This document shows, one piece after another, positions 24,101 to 43,500 of a stretch of DNA of 64,000 nucleotides; position 1 is the stretch's first letter, and each line of letters starts with the position of its first letter. The notes beneath the pieces were generated by a model. That model did not search any database. It worked only from the letters and a program-made list of their open reading frames with translations, and was not told where the DNA came from. The position numbers and the translations under genes were made by a program. Source of the DNA: Hypomesus transpacificus (lineage: Eukaryota > Chordata > Actinopteri > Osmeriformes > Osmeridae); assembly GCF_021917145.1 (NCBI RefSeq), contig NC_061077.1, positions 12,400,121-12,464,120 of the forward strand. Direction: 5' to 3'.

Positions 24101-26349
24101 GGTCTGAATACTTTCTCAAACTACTGTATGTTTGTTTATAATTGTTGTTGACTGGCAGCATGGGTCTCTTGTCCTCCCACAGGTCTGTCCAGAGCAGTGC
24201 AGTTCTCCCCGGACCCCGCTGCCTTGAGCAGTATCCTGCAGAACGAGGGGGTGAAGGCTGGAGGAACCCTGGGGGCCACACCCAGCAGGTCTGTCTGCCC
24301 CTCAGGCAGGGCCACCTCCATCTACACTGTAAGTTATCCTTATCTCTCCAGCTACTGGCCCACCCACAACTGTCCTGCCACTTCTCCTAGACAGTCACAG
24401 CACCTGAAGTCTTTAATGAAATGCTGCCTCTCAATAAACGCTGCAACATTTTCTGTATATAGTTTCATAATTCAATTTTATTTTGGCTACAAATAGCTAC
24501 GGTAAAAATGTGCCAAACTTCGCTAAATATCAATTTGTGCATCACTATCGGTGTCCTCGTCGGTTTTCTCGTCTGCATATCAGTCACAGTATCTATATCC
24601 TAGACATGCTCGTACCTGTGTTCCCAGGCTCAGAGAGTACCTGTCACAAAGAGCCGTGCCGAGGCCTCAGCAGGTCCTATGGGTAAGCAGCACCACCCTA
24701 TCCCTCCCCTGTCTCCTCTGCCTCAAATGGAACCTTTTATATGACAGATGTCTCTGTTGGGCCATGTTTCCGTGTGCTCAGTGATGGCTCTCAACCAGAC
24801 CCCGGCAAGGAAATGGAGCCCTCAGCGAGTTCCCGACACCAGGCATCATTCTCTGTCTATGGTCAGTACAGTATGTAACGCAGGTACCACCGCCCCTACC
24901 TCTCCGTGTGGCTTCATATGACATGAGACATTGTGTTTCAGAGGAAGCTTATGTCTGCACACCGGACCCCCCACGCCGGCCCTCCCAGCCTCAGGGGAGT
25001 CCAGGGCCACACGAAGGACAAGGAGGTAAGGAGGCGGGCGGGAGGAGAGGGTGACCACAGCGTCATCTTCTACTCTCCATGTCTGGCTTAACTTAACATT
25101 AAAGCCACAGTTGCTCACGAACATTGAACATGTAGTGACCACTTCTTCCTGGTACAAGTTCTTTTTAAATCGTTTTTCACCATTTGATTCATGATGTTGT
25201 CTGCAGGAGGTTGTTCAGCAGCTGTTTAAAGAGACCGACCAAGAGGAGGAAGAACAGGCAGAGGAAGAAATCAGGGACCAGGAGACAGGAGCAGGCCAAC
25301 CTCCACAGCAGACCTGCACTGTAAGACTTGGAGTCATGTCCATGTCACACTGTGTGCTGTATATACTGTGTATATCGATCCATCCTTTCTTAAGCAAATG
25401 ATATCCGAGATGTTCCAGGATGGTAAATGTTTGGCCTCTTCTCTTACAGACTGAATCCTCCCAAACACAGTCCACGGCTGGGCAGAGCCGGAGCCTGGAA
25501 GACAGACAGGCAGAGAAGAGCAGAGAAAGGGGACAGCCTTCACTCCAGGCTCCGCACAGAGAATCGGTTATTTTCTTCTCGACTGGCAAGCTGCTGCTGC
25601 GTTCGGCACCGGAGCAGGGTACCAGCGCAGCGGCGAGTCAGCAGCCTCCCTCTGTCTGTCCAGACAGCCCTTCAGGGTCACACACACCCAGCACTTCTCT
25701 CCCCGCTGGGCAAAGCAACCAACGTAGAGGTAGAGCAGAAAACCTTAACTTTAACGGTCTGTAAGCAAACATCAAAAGTACAAATATAAATAAAAAAACA
25801 CAATGTTTTATTGAAAGTTACTTTTTTTTATTTGATGTATCCAGTTTTGATCATTAACAAGCCCTGGCTTGTATTATAGTAGTTGTGACTCCATTCTGCC
25901 CACTGTGTAATTGAAGGTGTCGTGCAGAAGGCTGGTGCTCTGAGCTCCGCCGCGGCCCTCCTCCGCCGCCGCCTGCCGCCATTCGAGGAGATGCAGCTAG
26001 ATGGGGAGGTAGCCACCTACGCCCACGACCCTCCCTCCTTCTGCTCCCTGCAGAGACGCTGTGGAGACCCTGTAGCCTCTTACCTACACTGGCAAGATTA
26101 CACTGTGAGTTTGAGGATTGACAGCAGAGTTGTCATGTTTACTATTAGTATCTGTAAGTTAGACAGACACTATGTCAAATCCCTTGAATGTGGTTTAGAG
26201 CCAAGTTATGGCTAATAATTGTATAAGAATGGTCTTAATAGAAATTGGGGTATTGATGTCTTGTTTCTGTCCTTCAGAGTTTTGTGCCAGTCATCGATGA
26301 TCCCTCTGGCCCCGCCTACTCCAGTCCCTCTCCACTGTGGGAGAGATGA
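21185..26349 (+). CDS. troap: TROAP (tastin), spindle/centrosome-associated protein
   Basis: This 778-codon model matches human tastin in order and length. Tastin binds microtubules and is needed for bipolar spindles; it also joins trophinin/bystin in adhesion work (family knowledge). Exons: 21185-21246, 21578-21806, 21945-22599, 22703-22821, 23118-23169, 23376-23521, 23944-23998, 24183-24328, 24628-24682, 24782-24861, 24942-25025, 25207-25320, 25450-25729, 25917-26104, 26278-26349 (TGA). Evidence for identity: VQFSPDPAALSSILQNEGVK parallels the human block with DPAALATIL and EGVK; VVQQLFKE parallels human VAVRLFDQE; and the C-terminus ATYAHDPPS with DPVASYLHWQDYTSFVPVID parallels human NPVATLLEWQDALCFIPV. 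Most of the rest is disordered, Ser/Pro/Lys-rich and poorly conserved. The exon at 24782 was placed by phase and could differ. An exon pair is tandemly duplicated (listed separately). Confidence 0.9.
23118..24760 (+). repeat. troap: Tandem duplication of a troap exon pair (A1-B1, A2-B2, A3)
   Basis: The short A exons (23118-23169, 23944-23998, 24628-24682) all encode a QRV[PS]V..KSR peptide. The B exons (23376-23521 and 24183-24328, 146 bp each) encode the same 48-residue tastin block and differ by only a base or two. Flanking intron sequence is also duplicated: GGCAGCATGGGTCTCTTGTC before each B, TCTCCAGCTACTGGCCCACC after each B, and CAAATGGAACCTTTTATATG after A2 and A3. The period is about 684-807 bp. 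A exons start in phase 0 and end in phase 1, and B exons the reverse, so any number of A-B pairs keeps the frame. Confidence 0.93.
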
Positions 26350-27010
26350 TGAAGAAGGAGGGTTTTTCTCCACCTTACGGGCATTTGTCTCTTGGTCTGA
26401 TGAGAGATTTGTTACTGATTTTGTAATTGTGGATGTGAAGTTTTGTTAAACACTGTAATAGACAACCTCCCCACACACAATCCTGTCAGTTTTAGAATGC
26501 TGAAGCATGTGTCTTTTCCAAACTGTATTATTGCTCATAATAGGTTAGTAAAATATGACTTAAATTTAATAATGTATCCAGGTGATTTGTGTTAACTTTT
26601 TCATGAAATATGCAACAAACATTGCTTATCCAGCATGCAAACCTATGTATGATATTTATAGTTTTGACTGGAATCAAAAACAGAGTGGATTAATAGGTGT
26701 AGGAAAAGTCAACATTGATACCAATAATGAGTTGACAAGTCAATAGTCAATGTAGTAATTTAAGTGCAGAGGGCATGTCAGTGACATATTGACTTGATCA
26801 ATGTTACAAAAGGACATGGGATTCTAATACAAGTGTGATTTGTTCTTTTTTTAAATTGAAACCTGAGTCAGTATCGTCATATTTGTCAGTGTTGTGTTAT
26901 GGTGTGTGTACAAACATCCCATGTCAAGCTGTAAATGCACTAGTCTTACTGAAGCTTAAAGTGAATTGTTCTCAATGTACAGTGTTCATAATAAATTGAT
27001 ATAACTTACG
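26350..27010 (+). other. troap: troap 3' untranslated region
   Basis: AT-rich noncoding DNA follows the TGA at 26347-26349. An AATAAA at 26990-26995, preceded by a TGTAC-rich stretch, is a good poly(A) signal. No other gene is seen. Confidence 0.6.
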
Positions 27011-27559
27011 TTCACGATGTGTTCGATTTAAATGCTTGTCGGATTTATAAGACCATGACAGTTGGAGCGATCCATTTTGTTAGGTGTAGTGTTAAACTTT
27101 GAAATAAGTCTTTTTGGACGTGTCATGCGTGTGAATCCTGTTGATATAAAGTGGATTGTTGTGGATGCCTTCACAGTACGGGAGCCATCCTCCACTGGAT
27201 GTGTCACCACTTTTTATCAAATAGGCCTCCCACCATAATTCTAATTCATATTCTAATATAATATGAACGGTATATGAACTTTCAACACACTTCATAAAGG
27301 CTCATGTCATAAAAAACGCTTCACAACAGCTCCTTCACCTGAAAGAATAAAATACAACCATTTATAACCTCTGGCTGCTGAGCTCCTCTTGGCTGTTCTG
27401 GGTCTGAAGAGCAACTGCAGAGTTATCTACAAGCTCCATGTGACCACTGCCCTCTGGTGGACAGAATCCAACTTCAAAATACCTTCAGATTTCACTATTG
27501 TGGGATCTCTGCTTTTGCAAGTCCTATATGGCCAAGCTCAATTCAAAACATTGATCTCA

Positions 27560-27826
27560 CACCATCAAGATACCAAATCCTTTTCATTTTGCCAGTCCTG
27601 TTTCACGTGACAGTAGCCTTTTGCGCTTCTAAAGTGGAGGCTGCTGATGTATATTTAGTACAGTGTGCCTGCCTGCCTGCCTGCATGCTTGTGGGGCGGG
27701 GGGCGGGGTGTTGTCAAAGGGTTGGTCCTATAAAGCCAGTGTCCCCACCACCAATTGAAGAGGCAGCAGGTCTCCTGGTTCCTGTTTTTCTTCTCTTCCG
27801 CCTGCTCATCAGGATCTCCTGGCAGC
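27560..27826 (+). promoter_or_regulatory. pfkm: pfkm promoter with E-box, MEF2-like site, GC boxes and TATA box
   Basis: Reading toward the ATG at 27827: an E-box CACGTG at 27604-27609; a MEF2-like GTATATTTAG at 27649-27658 (nine of ten consensus positions); a CTGC repeat; GC boxes GGGGCGGGGGGCGGGG near 27692-27709; and TATAAAG at 27729-27735. A TATA box here would place the transcription start near 27760, giving a leader of about 65 bases. The combination fits a muscle-restricted gene. The region 27011-27560 between troap and this promoter shows nothing recognisable. Confidence 0.65.
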
Positions 27827-35453
<7,627 letters not shown>

Positions 35454-35980
35454 CTTTCCTGTTGACATTCTAGATATGCACCTTTCCAGATATGCATTTG
35501 TTTAGCAGAATATGTTTGAGGATGTGAGTTTTCTGCCTGGCTTCATCTGTGTATGCCTTGGAAATGATGCTACTCTCTACTTCATATTAAGTAAACTCAT
35601 CTGCTTGGATTCTTTCATTTTTTTCTCATTTACTTCAGAACTGATTTTTTCTGCGTGCTGAGGAAAGTGTCTAGGATTTAGGCTTTTGTAGACTTAAAAC
35701 GAATTAGAAGTTTAAGAAGGGGTCTTATGCATCAAATCCTGTGATTTACTGTCAGAGACCAAACAAAATCTAAATCAGAGTGTGTAGAAGGAGAACTACT
35801 CCACCTGCAGTAAACGTCGTCTTTACAAATGCCCCACACCCTCATATGACCTCATGACCTTCACAAGTACAGACACGTCCCCATTCACATGGATGGAGCC
35901 AACTTAAGAAAGTTCCTATCGTCTGGGTCCTGTGTTGAATGAGAAGATAAGTAAATAAATAAATGCAAAAGAGTGCAGAT
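35454..35980 (+). other. pfkm: pfkm 3' untranslated region
   Basis: Noncoding sequence after TAA at 35451-35453. Overlapping AATAAA hexamers at 35954-35963 (AAATAAATAAATG) are the likely poly(A) signal. Confidence 0.65.
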
Positions 35981-36199
35981 ATTAGCCAATCCCATGTACA
36001 GTAAAAACACTAACCAGAACCGATTACGCTTCAAGAGTTGGAAAGGAACTACAATTTGGAAATAATATCATAGGCTTAGTTTTTTTCCTGTTTGAACATA
36101 ATTACAGTGTGCTTTTACACATTTTTCTTATGTTCTTTGTACTTACATGTGCTTGTTTTTACTCAAATGTATTGGAGCATCAATGAAAGGAGATTAATT

Positions 36200-37560
36200 C
36201 TCGCAGTCTCTGGATAAACGGAAGCGGAAGAAAGGGGTTCCATGGGGCATTTAGTGCCCGCATTGCTAGCTGGGATGTTGGTGGACTTTACCAATGTCTG
36301 CCTGCGCTTAGGAAAGGTGCGTGTCCCCAGTGTCCGCTTCGGTCGCCCGGTTAGGAATGCGCCTCACGGCTTTGACGCAAGTTGAAATATCAGACGAGAC
36401 ATTAGAGAGTACGGTGATATAACATGAGTTGCACATTGCCTTTATTTTTGAATTTAGTGTATTGACTTCCGAGTTTGATTAATTAAACTAGACGTCGATT
36501 CATAGCAAGGTAGCAAGATTTCTTGCTAGCCCCGGCTACTTAGCAGCTAGCTATCTAGCTTACTGTGCTGGTTAAACAAGTCTAGCAGGAGATAACTGGA
36601 TAGATTGCTGAACCCGGACGGCACTTTGGTAAAAGGAGTTAGTGGCAAGTGGGGGGTCGGGAGAACACGACGGGGTAGACGTGACCCAGGGGCGGCCGAT
36701 GAGTTCGGACCAGGGCGGAGAGCCGCCACTGTTGCAGGAGGAGGCTGATCCGGGACCGAAGACCAGTGGGAAGGACGAAGCTCCACCTGGGATCGGTGGA
36801 GGGTCAGGCGGCATGGTGAGTTGAGGCCTAATAGTCGTAGCAAGCTAGCTTGGCTTGCTGGTTTGCTAACGCCGTTGCTAGCTAGCAAGATAACTCGTTT
36901 CAACTTCTTCATCGCACCGCATTCAGGTTCTGTTCCTACCAGCGCTTTGAATCATTGCTAATACCATAAAAATGTAAGGGCATCTATTCTGCCTAGATGC
37001 TGTACTACACGTGCGCTACTAGTTCGTTTGCCATCAGGGTTCCATCCATCTTTTTAGCGTTAGCATAATAAGTTGCTAGTAGCAACCTTGGTTCAGTAAC
37101 CCTAGACTAGTAGTCTGGTTAGTTGCTAACGCGTTCGCTAGCTATCTTATCCAACGTGCTAATCGGACGTCAGCCAAGGGGCGCTAGTTTGTCTCTGCCT
37201 GTGCACAGCTGTCATCAATAAATTTAGCTCTAGTCTACTCGTGCTAGCAAGCTATCCAATTTAGCAGTGTGCTGAGTAATCATTATAGCTAGACTAGCTA
37301 CTGTACAGTACTGTAAGTTGTGAGAAGTGTTTAGCCATTTGGTTGGTGGGCTGTTAATGGGAATCAAGCAAAGTTCGTAGCCATGTATCTACACCAGTGT
37401 AGAGCTAGTTGATTTCCGAGAAATTGTTAAAAGCATAGCCTATATAATATGCGTTGCAAATGCCTGGTTGGCCTTTGCAGCGCAGTCACCTGACTTGGCT
37501 TCCAAGATATGGCTAGCTTAGCACAGGATCTAGCAGATGTTACAGCTGGCTAACTCGTGC
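36200..37560 (+). promoter_or_regulatory. larp4: larp4 promoter, first exon surroundings and GCTAGC-rich island
   Basis: There is no TATA box. Two ETS-like CGGAAG cores lie near 36219-36229, followed by a CpG-containing stretch (36320-36400). From about 36510 to 37560, on both sides of the first coding exon, the DNA carries many GCTAGC, TAGCTAGC, GCTAAC and TTAGC motifs, for example near 36545, 36842, 36880 and 37510. The transcription start is probably near 36440-36600, by inference. Confidence 0.45.
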
Positions 37561-40500
37561 GTCTAGGCACACCTTCTGTGGTTATCTTGTGAATAAATGT
37601 CCAACTCACAGGAAACCAAGGTGGTAAACTCGCGTTGGGTGAAAATGCAGTGCTCTGTACATGTTAATGAAATGTCGAGTTGTGACAGCTGTTCTTGTCA
37701 GACAGTATACTAATTTCGAGGGAACGGGGTGGATCTTTGTAGCAGGTGGTCTTCGTGAACGACCCCACCTCTGTGTCGGCTGTGGACCAGTGTCCTGAGC
37801 AATCATCGAACCCAAAGTGCACTATTTTCATACACTTATACAGAAAACATATCACTTTTGCAGTAGATCATATGTATTGTACGTACATTTTTGAACCTTT
37901 TTATAGTCCAAGACATGAATTATTCAGGACTATTGGACGTGACATGCTACTCTGTTTCTCTAGTCAGATTGTTTAATGGTTAACTGAGCTATATTCTACA
38001 TATTGTGTGTTTTTAAGCCACATATGTACAACCAAACACATTCTGATAGTGTATTAATAGCATTTGAGCCACCTTGAATCTTGTGTAGCTGAACCTGTGG
38101 GTCAATGCCAGACAATTGCTTGTGTAAACCAACTTAAGCATTGTTATGACATGGTTCCTCGCCAAAGGCTTATCTTTTGGTAATGGCGAGAAGCAGTCTG
38201 CATTGAAAAGGGCTTGTTCATGCCTTCAATGTCCTGCTTGGAACTGTAGATTGTTAATACTGCCCTCCAACTATAATGCTGGATTTGGATTGGCAGTAAC
38301 CATGCACAAGAGAGCACTCTTTTTGCAAACATGTATCTGACATCCCATAATGCAGGCATAGTTATGCAATGGCACTGCATGTGTATTCATACTTCTAATT
38401 CTTTCCGTAGCTCGCTGTATTCTATATGTTAGTATGTCGATTGTAATGAAGTTGTTAGAAAATCGGTTTTGAACAAAAATCAAAGTGACAGAGTTCGAAC
38501 AACCTTTTTTACGATTTTTTTTGTGCTTAAAAACGACACACCGTACAATTTAATTACATCAATTTGAGTTTATTTTTTTGTCAATGTATGCATACTTACT
38601 ATTGACACCCTTAATGTGCTATTACTAGCTAGAAGTTTCTGTTTGTGTAACTGGTGTCATCGCAACGCTCGCCAGTATCCCTTTCCTCCCCTTCTGCTCA
38701 CTGCTGGGGTCAAATTGGGGCCTCAAAAACACAGCTTTAGTCACCTAAAGACTAGGTCTAAGAAGGTCGGTGTTATTTTCAGCTCTTTGTGGCCGGAAAC
38801 AAATTGTGACTGAATCGGGTATGTTGTCACTCTGATGGCAATGAGTTCAGCCAGGATTCAACGTAGCATTTTCATAATTATTTTCCTACCAAAAGCTGTG
38901 CCTTCAAAGTTCGGTTTGATAATCTCGTAACACAGTCCAATGGTCTTCGTCAACTTCTTGAACGTGGTTTATCTCTTGTTGAAGGTCACCTCCAAGGGCG
39001 CAGGTCTGAACCCCAATGCCAAGGTGTGGCAGGAGATGCCTGTGGCTGCCAGCGAGGCTCCCGCTGAGGCAGACGACGGCTCCCAGTGGCCCCAGGGCGA
39101 CATCACAGAGGGTGACAAGACCCAGACAACTTTGAGCTTTACAGCTCAACCCAAAATGTTACGTTATGAACTCAATGGTTGGTATTCACCAGTGACACTC
39201 CTGACACTCTTGTGCTCCAGGTTATTCTGAGCCTTCCCCCGCTGTATGTAAACCATACCCAGGCTTCGTCATCCCCCTGGAGGAGGCCAGCCCTACGGCG
39301 GCGGCGGCAGAGGTCGCCGTGAACGGCATGGATCCTTCAGACCCAGGGTTCCCCCCGACTGAGGTCACCACCGCAGGTCAGTCACATTTCACGTCCTGAC
39401 CTCCGTAAGAATGGCATAATTGCTGCACGAAGGACTACAATTCCCTCGTTACTGCGTGTTCCTTTGTTGTAGTTTACAGATGCTTGTTCTTTTTCCTTTT
39501 AAGTGGACTCCAAGATGACGGCCGAGCAGCCCCTCCCCTCAGAGAACCTGCGGGAGGTCCTCAAGAAAGAGCTGGAGTTCTACTTCTCTAGGTGAGTTTC
39601 GGATAAATGCATATTAATATAGGGTATAGCAAGATATACCTTATTCCCCATGCTTTATAATACTCACCTGTGTTGCCCCACATTTTGGATTTGCGCAAAG
39701 AAGAATATAGTATTCTCAGTATGACCTTGTAAGTCTTTGGAATTTGATTTGAATAGAGGCATCTTCATAAAACGTGTGATAGACTTGCATCCGTTTTTGG
39801 CTTGGTTTGCTCATCTGCTTTCCTTGCGCTCTAGGGAGAACTTGTCCAAGGACCTGTACCTAATGTCCCAGATGGACAGTGACCAGTTTGTCCCCATCTG
39901 GACCATCGCCAGCATGGAAGGCATCAAGGCCCACACCACTGACATGGACCTCATCTTGGACGTGTTGAGATGTAAGTGACCTTTTTGATGGAAGGGGGAA
40001 AGGGTATGCAAGTCGGCGACCACGCTTGCTCGTGGACAAACGGGGCGCACGTGACGTTGCATGGTGCTGATCGAACCCGCTTTTGTCCCCCCCTCAGCCT
40101 CTCCGATGGTACAGGTGGATGAGAAGGGAGAGAAGGTGCGTCCCAATCACAAGCGTTGCATCATCATCCTGAGGGAGGTTCCTGAGACGACGCCCGTGGA
40201 GGTAACGAGTCTACAGCTGTCCTCGGATGCTTTTAGGACCTCAAGTATTTCAATCTGCCATTTCAAAGGAATTTTCAAAGGAGGAAGCATTTTCTTTGAG
40301 GCGACTGATGAACCGTATTTATATTTGAATGTCATAGTTAAAACAGATTTGTTTTTCCATTTCAACAGGAAGTGGAGGGCCTCTTTAAAAATGACAACTG
40401 TCCGAAGGTGATAAGTGTGGAATTTGCGCACAACAATAACTGGTACATCACATTCCAATCAGACACGGATGCTCAACAGGTAAACAAAAGAAAACAACAA

Positions 40501-43500
40501 CCTCATAACACGCCCAAAGCTGTAATGCACAGTGGATTTGAAGAGTCAATATGGCCTCCATAACGTACTCCTCATGAAGAACTCCTTTCCTTCCAGGCGC
40601 ACCGATACTTAAGAGAGGAAGTCAAAACATTTCAGGGAAAACCCATCATGGTGAGTTGCTTCACGCCCTCAACTGTCGCAGTGTCGTTCTCTACCAATTC
40701 TTCATTCTCACTCTTCTACAACCCATTTGTTTCCCACCCTCAGGCAAGAATAAAGGCCATCAACACGTTCTTTGCTAAGAATGGCTACCGTAGCATGGAA
40801 AGCAGCATGTACGCCCATCAGACCCAGACCCAGTCCCAGTACAGCTCACCTCTCTACATGCAGCCCGTGTACCCTCAGCAGCAGTATCCTGTCTACGGCA
40901 TCGTCCCCCCCACCTGGACGACCTCCCCAGCACCCTACTTTGAGACCCCCCTGGTAAGCAAGCAAGTCTATGGCAAATTGTTGACAAACTTGGATGACAG
41001 CAGAACTTTTCAAAACACACGTCTAGATAAAACGGAATGGGGGGAATTAATTTAACCAGACACTTTTGTTATGTACCTTGCCGTAGAACAAGCATCATTG
41101 CGGTGTTTCTTCCTCCCCAGGCACCGTTTCCGAACAGTGGCTTTGTCAACGGGTTTAACTCTCCCGGGCACTACAAAACGGGCTCCAACTCTCTCAATAT
41201 CTCTCGGCCCTTCAACAGAAACCGGTAGGTTTGAACGCAGCGGCTCAGTGTGTGAACAATGGTCTGAGTGTCTTGCTGGAGTGGTGCTAGATGCTGCACA
41301 CTCCCAGTGTACTGTCTCACAGGATTCATTCATGGGTTCTTCCAGAGATATTGTAACCTTTGCTCTGTTGGGAACTGAAAGTTCTTCACTCGCTGTCTTC
41401 TTACTGTCCCAACAGTGTCCCCCTCTATTCAAGAAAGAATGTAATAAATGCCTTCAGGTATAACCCTTCTATACAATCAGCTTCACTGCTACCCCCATCC
41501 CTAAATCCATAAAGGGTCCCATGCCACTTGCCAAGCAATACGTTTGAATGATTTTAATTTAAGTTCATTACTATAATACAGTATTTAAGTTTGTCAGGTA
41601 AGTTATTGGTAAATAACCTGTCTTGGCCTATAAAGAAGCTTTGAGTCATTGTCTTGGAAATAACTGTAATGCCTACTACCTTGCCTTGCAAACAGTGACC
41701 CCCCCCACACCCATCTCTTCACTGCATTAAGATTTTTTTCAAACACTTCATCACTGCTTTCCTAATTTCATATGAATGGTTATGTTGCCACAGCCTTATT
41801 TGGTAAAGGTGTCAATTTGGCCAAAGAAACATGCTACAGTAAGAGATGAGGAGACTCATAACCTTCTTACACCCTGACGTAAGAAGTTTATAACTAAATA
41901 AATCAACTTGGAGACAGGCATATGCTGCCAAACATGCCAAGGCCATGTCAGACTTTATTAGATTGTGTTGTACGAAGAGGGAATGTGGGCCGTGGGGCCA
42001 AATTGGTTTAGTTTCTCCTCCCCTTCCCTCTCCTCTTCCTGCTGTATTCACTTCATCTGCCTCATTGATCTGAAGGTGCCAGATGAAGGAAGGGATCATT
42101 AAGACAGCATACCATCCATTTTGTTTTCTCTGCCTTTGTCACCCCTGGCAAAAGTTGTCATTCTAATCGTCTCGTCATGAAAAGAGGGCTGCTCCCTGAC
42201 ACATTTCCCATTTGAGGTTTATTTTTAGATGCTGGTTTGACAACTAACTTTCACAAGCACCAATGCTCTCTGATGGCTCTGTTTAATTATTTAAGAAGCA
42301 AACTGTCCTAGCAGATGTCCTAGCAGATGTCCTAGCCACTTATCAATACGCTTGGAGATCTGTCGCAGGGGTCTCTACCCTGCTCCTGGAGGGCCACCTG
42401 CATGTAGGGTTTTGCCCCAGCGCTAATCAAGCACACCTGATTCTAATTAGCTGGTAGCGAGTGTTGAATCAGGTCAAACGAGTGCGGTTGGAGCAAAAGC
42501 CTACAGGCAAGTACCTTTCCAGGAACAGGGATGGAGACCCCTGGAGTCTAATGCTTTGAGTCTTAACACCACGGTAGAAGCTTGAAGGAAATGCCCCTTG
42601 GCACATCAGTTGCATGTCGACACATTTATACAACAGACACTACAAGCTAAAGTCTTCCTCGGCACACCCCGCATTCATGCTGTGCGTGTGTAAACATCGA
42701 CGCCTACAACGTGTAGGCGACCTCCAGGCACGTCGTCACACCCTTCCCTCCTCGTCCTCGTCCCCCCCCCCCCCCATCCCAACAGAAACCATGTGAAACC
42801 CCAAATGAGGTCAGGCGAGGTGGCCCCTGCGGCTGCGACCCCCCAGGAGAGCCTGACCGGCCTCCGCAGCCCCCAGCCCCCCAGCACCCCGGCCTCGGCA
42901 CAGGCCCCGACCGACATGAACGCAGCCTTCCCGCACCTCTCATCGGACCCCACTGACGACGGCATGGCCGGGCGTGGAAGGTAAAACCCCCACCTGGCTC
43001 CCCGATGCAGGCTTTTATGCAAAGTGTTGTTTTGAAATGCAACTCTACTCGGCCCCTTGATGGACCCGATGATGAGAACATACTGCGCATAGAGGGAAAG
43101 GCAGGCGGCGGAGGAGAATGGCTTTGGGTTCTCTCTCTTCTCTCCTTAATCTCCTCCTCCTTCTCCCTCCCCCTAAGCTATGATCCTCCACGCCTGCCCC
43201 CGATGAGCGCCAAGATTATGAGATCTGAGGGTCTTGGCTAGCGGTTGGGGGAGCGCCACAAGCCTACTTACCGCCTGCCCCGCAACACACCATGGTTTAT
43301 CCAGGTCTAAGGACATTGACTCCACCTTGTGTGTGTCTCCTTTTACTTCTTCCCACTATAGGAGGAATACATACAGAGGCACCCGGAGGAGGAGAGAGGA
43401 CGAGCGCATCCCGGTAGCTACACGTCTAGTCTTCTGTTAGATTAGAATCGACTATCATCACACTGTCGTCAGTGGATAAAACAACATTCTGGGCTACATG

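Noticed and set aside
24750-24800. An earlier acceptor (ATGACAG at 24748) for troap exon 10
   Set aside because: It leads to a frame that meets a stop in the exon at 25207. The acceptor at 24781 keeps all later exons open and restores VVQQLFKE.
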